Positions 1 to 8,392 of a DNA stretch of 34,585 nucleotides are shown piece by piece. Position 1 is the first letter of the stretch; each line of letters opens with the position of its first letter. The stretch comes from Actinomycetota bacterium (lineage in GTDB: Bacteria > Actinomycetota > Actinomycetes > S36-B12). Location of the stretch: NCBI GenBank assembly GCA_009699465.1, contig WLOE01000006.1, positions 1-34,585 on the forward strand, in the 5' to 3' direction. The notes under the pieces were generated by a model. The model was not told the origin of the DNA. It worked only from the letters and a program-made list of their open reading frames with translations, and made no database searches. The position numbers and the translations under genes are program-made.

Positions 1-27
1 GAGGTAGTGCTCATCGCGGGCTCCTAA
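1..27 (+). CDS. possible 3' tail of an upstream gene (partial)
   Basis: The first frame reads eight sense codons (EVVLIAGS) and then TAA at 25-27. This could be the C-terminus of a gene that starts before the window. Eight residues are too few to identify a family. The other two plus-strand frames have no better claim. The following stretch, 28-218, holds no convincing gene; it is the leuB upstream region. Confidence 0.25.
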   Translation, partial: EVVLIAGS

Positions 28-218
28 AGAATTTCGATTGGCCTACCGGCGAACGCGAATCCCGCGACGAGGGGCCGGTTGGTCAGGCCTCGCCGCGGCA
101 GCGAAGGAGCAGTGCGCGCGTCATAGTGACCCAATAGTAGCAGCGTTGGCGCGGAACCGAAAAGGTCATCGTCATGGGGGCAGGTCCGGAGAAATTGGCC
201 CGGATAGAGTTTGGCCCC

Positions 219-1274
219 ATGTCGACGAACTTGAATTTGGCCCTCATCCCTGGCGATGGCATCGGAACCGAAGTAGTGGTTGAGGCCATGAAGGTACTCA
301 ACGCTATTGCTCCTGCCGCAGGCATCACCGTGACCACCAAGGAATATGACCTTGGCGCTCGCCGCTACAACACCACAGGTGAGTTGTTGCCAGATTCAGT
401 TGTTGAAGAACTTCGCGGCTATGACGCAATTCTGTTGGGTGCCATCGGAGACCCTTCGGTGAAGCCAGGAATTCTTGAGCGCGGTGTGTTGTTGCCATTG
501 CGTTTCATCATGGATCACCACGTCAACCTTCGCCCAGTGCGGTTGTACCCGGGCGTTGTCGGTCCGTTGGCCGGTAAGACCACCAAAGACATTGACTTCG
601 TGGTGTGCCGCGAAGGCACTGAAGGTCCTTATGTTGGTGCAGGTGGCGTGCTGCGCGAAGGCACCGAGCATGAAGTGTCAACTGAAGTCAGCCTGAACAC
701 CTACTACGGCGCTGTGCGCATCATTCGTGATGCATTTGAGCGCGCTACCCACCGTCGCAACAAAGTCACCTTGGTGCACAAGACCAACGTGTTGGTGTAC
801 GCAGGTAATACCTGGCAGCGCGCCTTTAATGACGTGGCCAAGGATTACCCACAAGTTGAGACTGACTACTGCCACGTTGACGCAGCATCAATGTTCTTCC
901 TGACACAGCCAGAGCGATTCGATGTTGTGGTGACTGACAACTTGTTTGGTGACATCCTCACCGACATTGGTGCGGCAATCGTTGGTGGCATTGGACTTGC
1001 AGCGTCAGGCAATATCGATCCAACTCGCAAGAACCCAAGCATGTTCGAACCGGTTCACGGTTCAGCACCAGATATCGCAGGTCAAGGCAAGGCGGACCCA
1101 ACGGCAACGGTGTTGTCACTTGCGATGCTTCTTGATCACGTGGGTCAAAAAGACGCTGCAGTCTGGGTTGAGTCTGCGGTTTCAGATGACCTTGCAACAC
1201 GTGGCGATTCAGTTCGTTCCACCTCGGCAATTGGCGATGCTTTGGCAGCAGGAGCTCTCGCAAAGTCCAAGTAA
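219..1274 (+). CDS. leuB: 3-isopropylmalate dehydrogenase
   Basis: LeuB oxidatively decarboxylates (2R,3S)-3-isopropylmalate with NAD+ to 2-oxoisocaproate, the third step of leucine synthesis in the cytoplasm. The 351-residue product opens with the family N-terminus [14 protein letters not shown]. It carries the metal-site stretch around [21 protein letters not shown] and the NAD-binding block [18 protein letters not shown] near the C-terminus. Length is normal for actinobacterial LeuB. I chose the ATG at 219 because the family N-terminus starts there. An in-frame ATG at 174 would add 15 residues that do not look like LeuB. No good Shine-Dalgarno precedes 219, but a TAGAGT hexamer (205-210) lies 8 nt upstream, which fits a leaderless transcript. 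ilvE follows 50 nt downstream. The same family includes tartrate and isocitrate dehydrogenases, but the leucine context supports LeuB. Confidence 0.95.
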   Translation: MSTNLNLALIPGDGIGTEVVVEAMKVLNAIAPAAGITVTTKEYDLGARRYNTTGELLPDSVVEELRGYDAILLGAIGDPSVKPGILERGVLLPLRFIMDHHVNLRPVRLYPGVVGPLAGKTTKDIDFVVCREGTEGPYVGAGGVLREGTEHEVSTEVSLNTYYGAVRIIRDAFERATHRRNKVTLVHKTNVLVYAGNTWQRAFNDVAKDYPQVETDYCHVDAASMFFLTQPERFDVVVTDNLFGDILTDIGAAIVGGIGLAASGNIDPTRKNPSMFEPVHGSAPDIAGQGKADPTATVLSLAMLLDHVGQKDAAVWVESAVSDDLATRGDSVRSTSAIGDALAAGALAKSK

Positions 1275-1324
1275 TTCCCAAGGGCAATCGGTAGCCTTAC
1301 TGATCGCATCGTTGAAGGAGAGTC

Positions 1325-2452
1325 ATGTCTACCCAAGGTCAGCACGTAGGCGAATCTTTGTGGCCTATTGAGCTGAAGCCATCTCAAAATCCGCTGCCTG
1401 CTGCGCAACGCGAGGAGATCTTGGCTAACCCAGGCTTCGGTAAGTACTTCACCGATCACATGGTTACCGCCGATTGGACCGAGGAACTGGGTTGGCACAA
1501 CGCGCAGTTGGTTCCATATGGTCCGTTGAGTCTTGACCCAGCCACGAACTTCATGCATTACGGGCAGGCAATTTTCGAAGGCTTAAAGGCGTATCGCCAT
1601 GAAGACGGTTCAATCAAAACCTTTCGTCCGATCGCCAACGCAGAGCGTTTCCAGCGTTCCGCTCGTCGTCTAGCGATGGCTGAACTCCCCATTGAACTGT
1701 TCTTGGCTTCGGTGAATGCGCTCGTGCAGCAAGACGCGGCTTGGGTTCCCGGTGGCGAAGATCAGTCGCTCTACCTTCGCCCGTTTATGATTTCAACTGA
1801 AGTGGGATTGGGTGTTCGTCCAGCTAATGCCTACAAGTACCTCTTGATCGCCTCTCCTGCGGGTGCCTATTTCCCACAGGGAGTAAAGCCAGTATCCGTG
1901 TGGATTTCTGATGACTATGTGCGGGCAGCTCCAGGTGGCACGGGTGAAGCCAAATGTGCGGGCAATTACGCCGCTTCGCTCATCGCCCAAGCTGAAGCGG
2001 CTTCGCATGGGTGTGAACAAGTGGTGTGGCTTGACGCTGTCGAGCGCAACTGGATTGAGGAAATGGGCGGGATGAACCTGTACTTCGTGTACGGCTCAGG
2101 TGACAGCGCCCGTTTGGTCACGCCAACGCTTACTGGCTCGTTGCTGCCTGGCATTACCCGAGATTCATTGCTTACCGTGGCCGCTGACCTTGGGTATTTG
2201 GCTACCGAAGATGCGATCAGTGTGGATCAGTGGCGCGATGGTGCACAGGCAGGGGAGATCACTGAAGTGTTCGCCTGTGGCACTGCAGCTGTCATTACTC
2301 CGGTTGGCCAGGTCAAGAGCCGTAAAAGTGGCCATTGGGAAATCAATGAGGGTCAGCCAGGTCCAGTCACCATGCAGTTGCGTGAGGCCCTGCTCAATAT
2401 CCAGACCGGTCAGGTGCCCGACAAGCACCAGTGGCTGCACACCATTTGCTAG
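1325..2452 (+). CDS. ilvE: branched-chain amino acid aminotransferase
   Basis: IlvE is a PLP-dependent class IV (fold type IV) transaminase that moves an amino group between glutamate and the 2-oxo acids of Leu, Ile and Val. The protein has 375 residues, typical of the long BCAT form found in actinobacteria and eukaryotes. The segment [20 protein letters not shown] contains the expected Schiff-base lysine (K210), and [15 protein letters not shown] near the C-terminus is the cofactor phosphate-binding region. A good GGAG ribosome-binding site (about 1317-1321) precedes the ATG. The gene lies 50 nt after leuB and is probably co-transcribed with it. A GC-rich inverted repeat follows the stop codon. 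Confidence 0.96.
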   Translation: MSTQGQHVGESLWPIELKPSQNPLPAAQREEILANPGFGKYFTDHMVTADWTEELGWHNAQLVPYGPLSLDPATNFMHYGQAIFEGLKAYRHEDGSIKTFRPIANAERFQRSARRLAMAELPIELFLASVNALVQQDAAWVPGGEDQSLYLRPFMISTEVGLGVRPANAYKYLLIASPAGAYFPQGVKPVSVWISDDYVRAAPGGTGEAKCAGNYAASLIAQAEAASHGCEQVVWLDAVERNWIEEMGGMNLYFVYGSGDSARLVTPTLTGSLLPGITRDSLLTVAADLGYLATEDAISVDQWRDGAQAGEITEVFACGTAAVITPVGQVKSRKSGHWEINEGQPGPVTMQLREALLNIQTGQVPDKHQWLHTIC

Positions 2453-2457
2453 TGATG

Positions 2458-2473
2458 CCCCCTCTCGAGGGGG
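2458..2473 (+). terminator. GC-rich hairpin after ilvE
   Basis: CCCCCTC and GAGGGGG form a perfect 7-bp inverted repeat around TC, 6 nt after the ilvE stop. No T-run follows, so it is a weak candidate for intrinsic termination. It may act as a mRNA 3'-end stabiliser. A second small repeat (GCCC / GGGC, 2478-2491) lies just behind it. Confidence 0.4.
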
Positions 2474-2511
2474 TCTAGCCCCATATAGGGCAGTTGTGGC
2501 ATGATGGTCAT

Positions 2512-2541
2512 GTGCTTCACCACGGCATCATCATTAACTAG
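2512..2541 (+). CDS. Ile-rich leader peptide of cimA (putative)
   Basis: A nine-codon frame GTG-CTT-CAC-CAC-GGC-ATC-ATC-ATT-AAC-TAG encodes MLHHGIIIN (GTG read as fMet). It has three consecutive isoleucine codons, and its stop codon abuts a 10-bp hairpin and then a terminator-like hairpin. The next gene, cimA, makes the isoleucine precursor citramalate. This is the layout of ribosome-mediated transcription attenuation, as known for ilv, leu and trp leaders in Actinobacteria. The extended -10-like TGGCATGAT (2497-2505) 6 nt before the GTG would make the leader peptide itself leaderless. An alternative in-frame TTG at 2494 would extend it to 15 codons. The codon run and structures are visible; the regulatory role is inference. 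Confidence 0.6.
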   Translation: MLHHGIIIN

Positions 2542-2594
2542 CGCGTTGACCATCCGTCAACGCGCTGCCCTTCGCACCCTGCGGGGGGTTTTTT
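2541..2594 (+). promoter_or_regulatory. cimA leader: stable hairpin plus intrinsic terminator (attenuator)
   Basis: Two hairpins stand in series. The first is a perfect 10-bp stem, GCGCGTTGAC (2541-2550) with GTCAACGCGC (2556-2565), loop CATCC. Its 5' arm begins at the last base of the leader-peptide stop codon. The second is a 9-bp stem (two G-U pairs), CCCTTCGCA (2568-2576) with TGCGGGGGG (2580-2588), loop CCC, followed directly by six T residues (2589-2594). The second is a classic intrinsic terminator standing 43 nt before the cimA start codon, so it must be conditional. A ribosome stalled on the Ile codons (2527-2535) would cover the first stem's 5' arm. I did not find an obvious antiterminator pairing by eye. 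Confidence 0.65.
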
Positions 2595-2637
2595 CGTTGA
2601 TAGTGCCAATTCGCTCAACACGGTAAGGAAAGAACTC

Positions 2638-4227
2638 ATGGCTACCTCCGACGCTTTTCACTTGTACGACACCACGCTGCGCGATGGCGCTCAGCGTGAA
2701 GGTATTTCGTACTCAGTGAACGACAAGCTCGCTGTTGCGAAACTGCTTGACGAGTACGGCGTTGGTTTTATTGAGGGCGGTTGGCCAGGTGCTATGCCAA
2801 AGGACACCGAGTTCTTCCAGCGTGCTCAAACTGAACTTGATCTGAAGAATGCCCAGCTCGTGGCATTTGGCGCTACTCGCAAAGCCGGCAAGTTAGCTCA
2901 TGAAGATGGTCAGGTTAAGGCACTTCTCGACTCAGGTGCTCCAGTCATCACGTTGGTAGCAAAGTCAGATGTGCGCCATGTGATCGAAGCGTTGAAGACC
3001 GATCTCGATGAAAACGAACGCATGATCGTTGACACAGTGAAGTACCTGGTGGGTGAAGGTCGTCGCGTCTTCGTGGACATGGAACATTTTTTCGACGGCT
3101 ACAAGCACGACTCTGATTACGGCGTGCGGATTTTGGTAGCAGCTGCCGAAGCCGGTGCAAGTGTTGGCGTGATGTGCGATACCAACGGTGGCATGTTGCC
3201 AGTTGGCATCTTTGAAACGGTTACTGATGTGGCAAAGCGTTCAGGTGTGCGTTTGGGTATTCATTGCCAAGACGACACTGCATGTGCAGTCGCTAACACA
3301 GTGACTGCAGTATCTGCTGGCGCAACTCACGCGCAGTGCACGGCCAATGGCTATGGCGAGCGCACCGGTAACGCTGACCTGTTCTCAGTTGCTGCAAACT
3401 TGCAGCTGAAGATGGGCATTGATGTTCTACCTGAAGGCTCACTTCGCGAAACTGTGCATATCTCACATGCGATTGCTGAGATTGCAAACATCGCGCCAAA
3501 TAGTCATCAGCCATATGCGGGCTCATCCTCATTTGCACATAAAGCTGGTTTGCATGCTTCGGCGCTGAAGGTCAACGTTGAGTTGTACAACCACATTGAT
3601 CCGGCTCAGGTCGGTCACGTGCAACGAGTGCTCGTTACTGAAATGGCTGGGCGAGCATCGGTTGAACTCAAGGCTGAAGAGCTCGGTCATGATCTTTCAC
3701 AGAAGCCAGAACTTGTAACCCGCGTAGTGAACAAGGTCAAGGAACTTGAATCCGAGGGCTGGTCATTTGAAGCAGCAGATGCATCCTTCGAATTGTTGCT
3801 ACTTGCCCAAGACGGTGTCGAGCGAGAGTTTGAAGTTGAGTCTTGGCGCACGATTGTTGAGCAAAGTGCCGATGGTGGTGTTGATTCCGAAGCCACAGTG
3901 AAGGTTCATGCCAATGGCGAGCGTGTGATTTCAACTGCTGAGGGCAATGGCCCAGTGAACGCATTGGATAACGCACTTCGCGCAGCATTGGGGCAGATCT
4001 ACCCCGAGCTCTCCGAACTCACCTTGATTGATTACAAGGTGCGCATCCTTGACGGTGGCAGTGGAACGAACGCGGTTACGCGAGTATTGATCGGCACCAC
4101 CGACGGTGAAGCTGATTGGACCACGGTGGGTGTTCATGAAAACGTGATCGCTGCCTCGTGGAAGGCGTTAGACGATGCAGTGCGCTTCGGTTTGCTTCGT
4201 GCAGGCCGGGCAATTGCCTCGAAATAG
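2638..4227 (+). CDS. cimA: (R)-citramalate synthase
   Basis: CimA condenses pyruvate with acetyl-CoA to (R)-citramalate, the entry to the threonine-independent route to 2-oxobutyrate and isoleucine. The 529-residue protein has the DRE-TIM barrel signature YDTTLRDGAQREGISYSV near the N-terminus, the FIEGGWPGAMPKD segment that separates citramalate synthases from LeuA, and GYGERTGNADL further on. A C-terminal LeuA-type allosteric domain follows (from roughly residue 390). The canonical metal-binding HxHND reads HCQDD here (codons at 3262-3276), so the second metal-ligand histidine is a glutamine. The start ATG has an AAGGA ribosome-binding site at about 2625-2630. The gene stands behind an Ile-leader attenuator, which fits this assignment better than 2-isopropylmalate synthase. 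The FAH-family gene follows after 30 nt. Confidence 0.92.
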   Translation: MATSDAFHLYDTTLRDGAQREGISYSVNDKLAVAKLLDEYGVGFIEGGWPGAMPKDTEFFQRAQTELDLKNAQLVAFGATRKAGKLAHEDGQVKALLDSGAPVITLVAKSDVRHVIEALKTDLDENERMIVDTVKYLVGEGRRVFVDMEHFFDGYKHDSDYGVRILVAAAEAGASVGVMCDTNGGMLPVGIFETVTDVAKRSGVRLGIHCQDDTACAVANTVTAVSAGATHAQCTANGYGERTGNADLFSVAANLQLKMGIDVLPEGSLRETVHISHAIAEIANIAPNSHQPYAGSSSFAHKAGLHASALKVNVELYNHIDPAQVGHVQRVLVTEMAGRASVELKAEELGHDLSQKPELVTRVVNKVKELESEGWSFEAADASFELLLLAQDGVEREFEVESWRTIVEQSADGGVDSEATVKVHANGERVISTAEGNGPVNALDNALRAALGQIYPELSELTLIDYKVRILDGGSGTNAVTRVLIGTTDGEADWTTVGVHENVIAASWKALDDAVRFGLLRAGRAIASK

Positions 4228-4257
4228 TTCACGCTGAATCCTCGATAGACTCCCACG

Positions 4258-5052
4258 GTGCGTATTTGTCGGTTTGCGGTCAATGATGAGTTGTTCTATG
4301 GGGTACTCGAGGGGCTAGATGCCGCTGGGGAACCAGGTGATGAAACAGTCATTGCAGTGCTCGATGGGCACCCATTCAACGGGATCAATCCTGATGGTCG
4401 CTTTGTGCGCTATCAAGATGTCCGCCTTGTCGCACCAGTGATTCCCACGAAGATCATCGGTATTGGCAAAAATTACGCAGCGCATGCTGCTGAAACCAAC
4501 CTCGGTTCAGTTCCAGTGGAGCCGCTGATTTTCTTGAAGCCCAATACTTCCGTTGTCGGGCCAGGTGAACCGATACAGATGCCTTGGCAGTCAGAGCGCA
4601 TCGAACATGAAGCGGAATTAGCCATTGTGATTGGTCGTGTGTGCAAGGAAGTTCCCAAGGAGCGAGCTGCAGACGTCATCTTTGGTTACACCTGTGCCAA
4701 CGATGTAACCGCTCGTGACCTGCAGCTTTCAGATGGGCAATGGACCCGCGCAAAGGGTTTTGACACGTTCTGCCCACTTGGTCCATGGATTGAAACGGAA
4801 TTTGATTGGGAAGACGTTGCCGTTCAATGCTCGGTGAATGGCACGCAGTTCCAGGACGGCAACACAAATGACATGGTCTTCGATATAGCGTCTGTTGTTG
4901 AAGCGGTGAGTAATGCGATGACACTGCTGCCAGGTGACGTGATTTTGACTGGCTCACCGGCAGGCACGTCTGTTATCAAGGCGGGCGACACCGTGGCTGT
5001 GAAGATTTCAGGTATTGGCACTCTTAAGAATCCGGTGGTTGACCGTGAGTGA
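4258..5052 (+). CDS. fumarylacetoacetate hydrolase family protein
   Basis: This 264-residue protein has the FAH/YcgM fold: an [13 protein letters not shown] loop (about 68-79), metal ligands E118 and E120 in [10 protein letters not shown] and D149 in CANDVTARD, and the C-terminal [13 protein letters not shown]. Members hydrolyse acylpyruvates, decarboxylate oxaloacetate or isomerise 2-hydroxyhepta-dienedioate; the substrate cannot be read from sequence. It sits between cimA and gltX as in other actinomycetes, and its last 8 bp overlap gltX. The start is GTG, with no Shine-Dalgarno. A TAGACT hexamer (4246-4251) ends exactly 6 nt before it, consistent with a leaderless transcript from its own promoter. 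Family assignment is firm; function is open. Confidence 0.9.
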   Translation: MRICRFAVNDELFYGVLEGLDAAGEPGDETVIAVLDGHPFNGINPDGRFVRYQDVRLVAPVIPTKIIGIGKNYAAHAAETNLGSVPVEPLIFLKPNTSVVGPGEPIQMPWQSERIEHEAELAIVIGRVCKEVPKERAADVIFGYTCANDVTARDLQLSDGQWTRAKGFDTFCPLGPWIETEFDWEDVAVQCSVNGTQFQDGNTNDMVFDIASVVEAVSNAMTLLPGDVILTGSPAGTSVIKAGDTVAVKISGIGTLKNPVVDRE

Positions 5053-6523
5053 TGTTCGCGTTCGTTTTTGTCCTTCTCCAACGGGTAATCCACACGTAGG
5101 CATGGTTCGTACTGCTCTCTTCAATTGGGCATTTGCTCGCCACGTTGGTGGCACGTTTGTGTTTCGTATCGAAGACACTGATAGTGCTCGTGACTCAGAA
5201 GAGTCATATGACGCATTGTTGGATTCACTTCGTTGGTTGGGTCTGACCTGGGATGAAGGTCCAGAAGTTGGGGGCCCCTATGGGCCGTACCGTCAATCAC
5301 AGCGCCTGGATATTTACGCAGATGTCGCGGCAAAATTACTTGATGGTGGTTTTGCCTATCGCTGTTACTGCACTGCCGAAGAGCTTGATGCGCAGCGTGA
5401 ACTAGCGAAAAAAGAAAATCGGGCTCCTGGGTATGAAGGCACGTGCCGTGATCTCACTGCAGATCAGCGAAATGCCTTTGAAGCTGAAGGTCGTGCATCT
5501 GTTGTGCGTTTCCGGATGCCAGATCGCGATTGCACCTGGAATGACCTCGTGCGTGGTGAAGTGACTTTCGGTCATGAACACGTGCCTGATTACGTGTTGG
5601 TGCGAGGCAATGGTGAACCTCTTTACACACTAGTGAATCCTGTAGACGATGCGATGATGCGCATCACACATGTGTTGCGTGGTGAAGATCTACTTTCTTC
5701 AACCCCTCGACAAATTGCACTCTATGAAGCACTTGCTGCCATTGGCGTCAGTGATGGAACCACACCACTGTTTGGTCATCTGCCATATGTGATGGGCGAA
5801 GGCAATCGCAAGCTCAGCAAGCGCGATCCAGAATCTGCGTTGTTGATGTATCGCGAAGAGGGTTACCTTCCTGAAGCGCTGCTGAACTATCTCGCGTTGC
5901 TTGGGTGGTCGATGGGGGATGACCAAGAGTTCTTCTCAATGGAGCAGATGGCCGCGGCTTTCCAGATTGATCGTGTAAGCGCTAATCCGGCGCGCTTTGA
6001 CTTAAAGAAGTGCACATCGATTAACGGTGACTGGATTCGTTCACTTTCCGTTGATGACTTAATCGCACGGATCATGCCGCGTTTGGCTGATGCAGGTCTG
6101 GTGAGTAATCCGCCGAGTGTGGATCAGCAAGCGATTCTCAAAGAAGCTGTTCCGTTGATTCAAGAGCGTCTAGAAAATCTCAAGCAGGCTGTTGGCATGG
6201 TGGGCTTCTTATTAGTGCAGCCTGAGGAATTCACGCTCGAGGAAGCTGACGCAAAAGCAGTGCTTGGTGAAGACGCCGACGAAACCCTTGCGGCGGCCAT
6301 CACTGCACTCGAAGCGCTGCCTGAGTGGTCTACTGATGCGATTCACGAAGCGCTCAAGAGTGCGTTGGTGGAAGGCCTAGGGCTGAAGCCAAAGTTCGCC
6401 TTTGGTCCAGTGCGCGTAGCCATAACTGGTCGTCGTATCTCTCCACCGTTGTTTGAATCAATGGAAATCCTTGGCCGGGATGTATCACTCGCCCGTTTGA
6501 ATAGCGCGCGCAGCGTGCGTTAG
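5045..6523 (+). CDS. gltX: glutamyl-tRNA synthetase
   Basis: This class I aminoacyl-tRNA synthetase charges tRNA-Glu, a copy of which lies 1 kb downstream. The 492-residue protein starts [19 protein letters not shown], giving the HIGH-like motif as PHVG. The KMSKS-like motif is KLSKR in [16 protein letters not shown] chose the GTG at 5045, which gives the family N-terminus and overlaps the upstream stop by 8 bp; the ATG at 5015 would add a tail coded inside the FAH gene. Whether it also mischarges tRNA-Gln, with GatCAB correction as in most actinobacteria, cannot be settled from this window. The 3' end overlaps the convergent membrane-protein gene by 39 bp. Confidence 0.96.
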   Translation: MSDVRVRFCPSPTGNPHVGMVRTALFNWAFARHVGGTFVFRIEDTDSARDSEESYDALLDSLRWLGLTWDEGPEVGGPYGPYRQSQRLDIYADVAAKLLDGGFAYRCYCTAEELDAQRELAKKENRAPGYEGTCRDLTADQRNAFEAEGRASVVRFRMPDRDCTWNDLVRGEVTFGHEHVPDYVLVRGNGEPLYTLVNPVDDAMMRITHVLRGEDLLSSTPRQIALYEALAAIGVSDGTTPLFGHLPYVMGEGNRKLSKRDPESALLMYREEGYLPEALLNYLALLGWSMGDDQEFFSMEQMAAAFQIDRVSANPARFDLKKCTSINGDWIRSLSVDDLIARIMPRLADAGLVSNPPSVDQQAILKEAVPLIQERLENLKQAVGMVGFLLVQPEEFTLEEADAKAVLGEDADETLAAAITALEALPEWSTDAIHEALKSALVEGLGLKPKFAFGPVRVAITGRRISPPLFESMEILGRDVSLARLNSARSVR

Positions 6524-7294
6524 AACGGCTCGTTTGCGTTGATCGAATACCGCAACAAGTAGTGGCGCCACGAGCATCACTACGACGCCAACCAGGATCA
6601 GTGTGAATAAAGAAAAGGTCACACCAATTGGGCCGAACTGTTGTGCCTGAGACTCAAGGGTGCGCGGCATGTAGATCGCTGCCCAAATCACGATGCCCAT
6701 GTGTCCGACGCTGCTCAAGATTGCAGATGGAATTAGTAGTCGGCGAGAGATCGTGGGGACGAGAAGTTGAATGCTGATGTATTCGCCCCCGAACCAAAAG
6801 GCAAACATCGCAAAACCAGCAAAAAAACCAACACTGAGGTCACTGTCACGCCAAATATTGCGTAGGCCAGAGCTCAAGGCGAACATCGCTACCTGAAGCA
6901 GTACCCACACCACTCCTCGCCACAGTTCCTTCGGTAAGAGTGATGGCAATTGAAAGATTGCGCCATAGGTACGTGAGAGTTTGCGTGAGAGAGAAAAAGC
7001 CGAATAGGTCGTGATCAGTACCGCGATCCATGAGATGGCGAAGGTTTGGGCGGGTGAGTCAAACAGGGAGGTCACCGCATCAGCGGCGGCACCATCAAGC
7101 CCAAATCGTTCAATGAGTTGGTTGGCTACCACCGTGCCATCTGAACCTGCGAACACCGCAACAATCAAGATCACCAGGGGGAGTAGGGCCACGAACGCCT
7201 GAGCGGCCAACCCAAAAGAGCGATCGAGCAGTTCCAGCTCAAAAAACCGACGGAAGGCCGCAACTGGATATGAACCTAGAGCCCACTCAAGCAT
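6485..7294 (-). CDS. YihY/BrkB-like inner-membrane protein
   Basis: The 269-residue protein has about six hydrophobic segments and no signal peptide or catalytic motif that I can see. The N-terminal block [29 protein letters not shown] resembles the first helix of the YihY/virulence-factor BrkB family (UPF0761). The spacing of later segments, such as [18 protein letters not shown] and the C-terminal [20 protein letters not shown], also fits. These proteins are poorly understood envelope proteins and, despite old names, not proven RNase BN. The 3' end overlaps the end of gltX by 39 bp in convergent orientation. No clear ribosome-binding site precedes the ATG, and the start lies in an 11-bp tandem duplication (7287-7307), so the start is uncertain. 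Confidence 0.65.
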   Translation of the reverse strand: MLEWALGSYPVAAFRRFFELELLDRSFGLAAQAFVALLPLVILIVAVFAGSDGTVVANQLIERFGLDGAAADAVTSLFDSPAQTFAISWIAVLITTYSAFSLSRKLSRTYGAIFQLPSLLPKELWRGVVWVLLQVAMFALSSGLRNIWRDSDLSVGFFAGFAMFAFWFGGEYISIQLLVPTISRRLLIPSAILSSVGHMGIVIWAAIYMPRTLESQAQQFGPIGVTFSLFTLILVGVVVMLVAPLLVAVFDQRKRAVLTHAARAIQTGE

Positions 7295-7344
7295 GGGTCA
7301 AGCATGGTCGCTGCGAGCCAAAACATGTGGCATTTGGGCCGGCG

Positions 7345-7371
7345 TTGGGTGGTGATTCCCTCGCGTATACT
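7345..7371 (+). promoter_or_regulatory. tRNA operon promoter
   Basis: A near-consensus -10 element TATACT (7366-7371) lies 15 nt before tRNA-Gln. TTGGGT (7345-7350) is a possible -35, although the 15-bp spacer is short. Confidence 0.5.
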
Positions 7372-7386
7372 TCCCTCTTGTTCCCA

Positions 7387-7458
7387 TGGGGTATGGGGTA
7401 ATTGGCAGCCCAACTGATTCTGGTTCAGTTAGTCTAGGTTCGAGTCCTGGTACCCCAG
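7387..7458 (+). tRNA. tRNA-Gln (anticodon CUG)
   Basis: The cloverleaf is complete. Acceptor arm TGGGGTA (7387-7393) pairs with TACCCCA (7451-7457). Anticodon stem ACTGA/TCAGT encloses loop TTCTGGT with anticodon CTG at 7420-7422. The T-arm contains GGTTCGAGTCC. The discriminator is G7458, and CCA is not encoded. Together with tRNA-Glu it forms a pair near gltX, as in other actinomycetes. Confidence 0.95.
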
Positions 7459-7522
7459 CGAGTGTGCAAATCTTCGTGATTTCACCTTAGGTATTGGCTC
7501 AATTCCAATATCTGCGCTTCAC

Positions 7523-7595
7523 GGCCCCGTTGTGTAGTGGCCTAGCACGCCGCCCTCTCAAGGCGGTAGCGCGGGTTCGAATCCCGTCGGGGCTA
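7523..7595 (+). tRNA. tRNA-Glu (anticodon CUC)
   Basis: Acceptor arm GGCCCCG (7523-7529) pairs with CGGGGCT (7588-7594), with a G-U first pair. Anticodon stem CCGCC/GGCGG encloses loop CTCTCAA, anticodon CTC at 7557-7559. The T-arm has GGTTCGAATCC. The discriminator is A7595, and CCA is not encoded. The 64 nt after tRNA-Gln hold nothing obvious, so the two are probably processed from one transcript. Confidence 0.95.
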
Positions 7596-7596
7596 C

Positions 7597-7632
7597 TTGG
7601 CTCCCTCCTTGTGGAGGGGGCCAATAGTTTTT
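7597..7632. terminator. strong intrinsic terminator, tRNA operon / ndgR
   Basis: A 12-bp stem, TTGGCTCCCTCC (7597-7608) with GGAGGGGGCCAA (7613-7624), loop TTGT, is followed by TAG and five T residues (7628-7632). It ends the tRNA transcript. The convergent regulator gene's stop codon (7631-7633) overlaps the T-run, so the same stem may serve both strands, although the minus-strand side lacks an equal T-tract. Confidence 0.85.
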
Positions 7633-8332
7633 AACCAGTAATCGCTGCGCCCAATTGAGTTGCGGCAGCCAAGAGTGCATTGATCTGAGCCTTCGTTGGT
7701 TCGGCAAGTGGATCCACTGGCCCTGAAATAGACATTGCCGCAACAACAATTCCTGCATGATCGCGAACAGGTGCCGCAAGCGAGGCAACGCCTGGTTCAC
7801 GCTGGGCAACAGATTGCGCCCAGCCTCGGGCGCGTACCACCGTCAGATCCTTTGCCGTGAATGTGGCACCTTGAAGTGTCAGCTTTTGGTCCTCGGTGTC
7901 TGACCAAGCGCACAGCACTTGGGCCGCGGATCCTGCTTTCATGGTGAGTAGTGCGCCGACCGGAACAGTGTCGCGAAGCCCTTGAGTTGGCTCGGCAGCC
8001 GCAATGCACAGACGTTCGTCACCCACCCGTCGGTAGACCTGAGCGCTGACTCCGGTGACATCGCGCAATTCACGCGCAATCGTGAACGCAGCATTGAGCC
8101 ACGATGCCTGCGGGGTTGCCCACTCATTGAGCTGCGGCCCCAACATGAATTGTCCTCGGTCGTTGCGAATGAGTACATGATGGGATTCCAGAGCCACGGC
8201 CAAGCGATGGGCAGTGGGCCGAGCTAGGCCCGAGGCTTGCGCAAGTTCATTGAGTGAAAGCGGTCCAGATGCCAGGCAATCAATCAGGAGTACGACTTTG
8301 TCTACGACGCCGACTCCGCTAGAGTTGTCCAT
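7631..8332 (-). CDS. ltbR: IclR-family regulator of leucine biosynthesis (NdgR/LtbR type)
   Basis: The 233-residue protein has an N-terminal winged helix-turn-helix ([24 protein letters not shown], about 25-50) and a C-terminal IclR effector domain. It is transcribed divergently from leuCD. In Actinobacteria this is the position of LtbR (Corynebacterium) and NdgR (Streptomyces), which repress leuCD and related amino-acid genes. The chosen ATG at 8332 is where the family N-terminus begins; a longer frame to 8581 runs antisense into leuC and is not credible. A TTGACA -35 (8363-8368 complement) and CAATAT -10 (8339-8344 complement) are 18 bp apart. The -10 ends 6 nt before the ATG, so the mRNA is probably leaderless. 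The operator palindrome lies in this spacer, implying autorepression. Confidence 0.9.
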   Translation of the reverse strand: MDNSSGVGVVDKVVLLIDCLASGPLSLNELAQASGLARPTAHRLAVALESHHVLIRNDRGQFMLGPQLNEWATPQASWLNAAFTIARELRDVTGVSAQVYRRVGDERLCIAAAEPTQGLRDTVPVGALLTMKAGSAAQVLCAWSDTEDQKLTLQGATFTAKDLTVVRARGWAQSVAQREPGVASLAAPVRDHAGIVVAAMSISGPVDPLAEPTKAQINALLAAATQLGAAITG

Positions 8333-8347
8333 ACCTTGATATTGTCG

Positions 8348-8362
8348 TCTCACATAGTGAGA
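8348..8362. promoter_or_regulatory. palindromic operator between ltbR and leuC
   Basis: TCTCAC-ATA-GTGAGA is a perfect 6+6 palindrome. It lies between the -35 and -10 of the minus-strand ltbR promoter and about 30 nt before leuC, so one bound dimer could block both directions. On the plus strand TTGTCG (8342-8347) and TCAAGT (8365-8370) are a weak candidate -35/-10 pair that also straddles it. The position matches the known self- and leuCD-regulating habit of NdgR/LtbR; binding by this protein is inferred. Confidence 0.75.
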
Positions 8363-8392
8363 TGTCAAGTATCGACACCTAAAGGAGAAGTG

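Noticed and set aside
1-218. Open frames before leuB (38-283 plus, 83-340 minus)
   Set aside because: Both have arginine- or methionine-rich shadow composition and overlap leuB; no family features.
7459-7522. Possible third tRNA or small RNA between the two tRNAs
   Set aside because: No cloverleaf or stable hairpin is visible in these 64 nt; it looks like a spacer.
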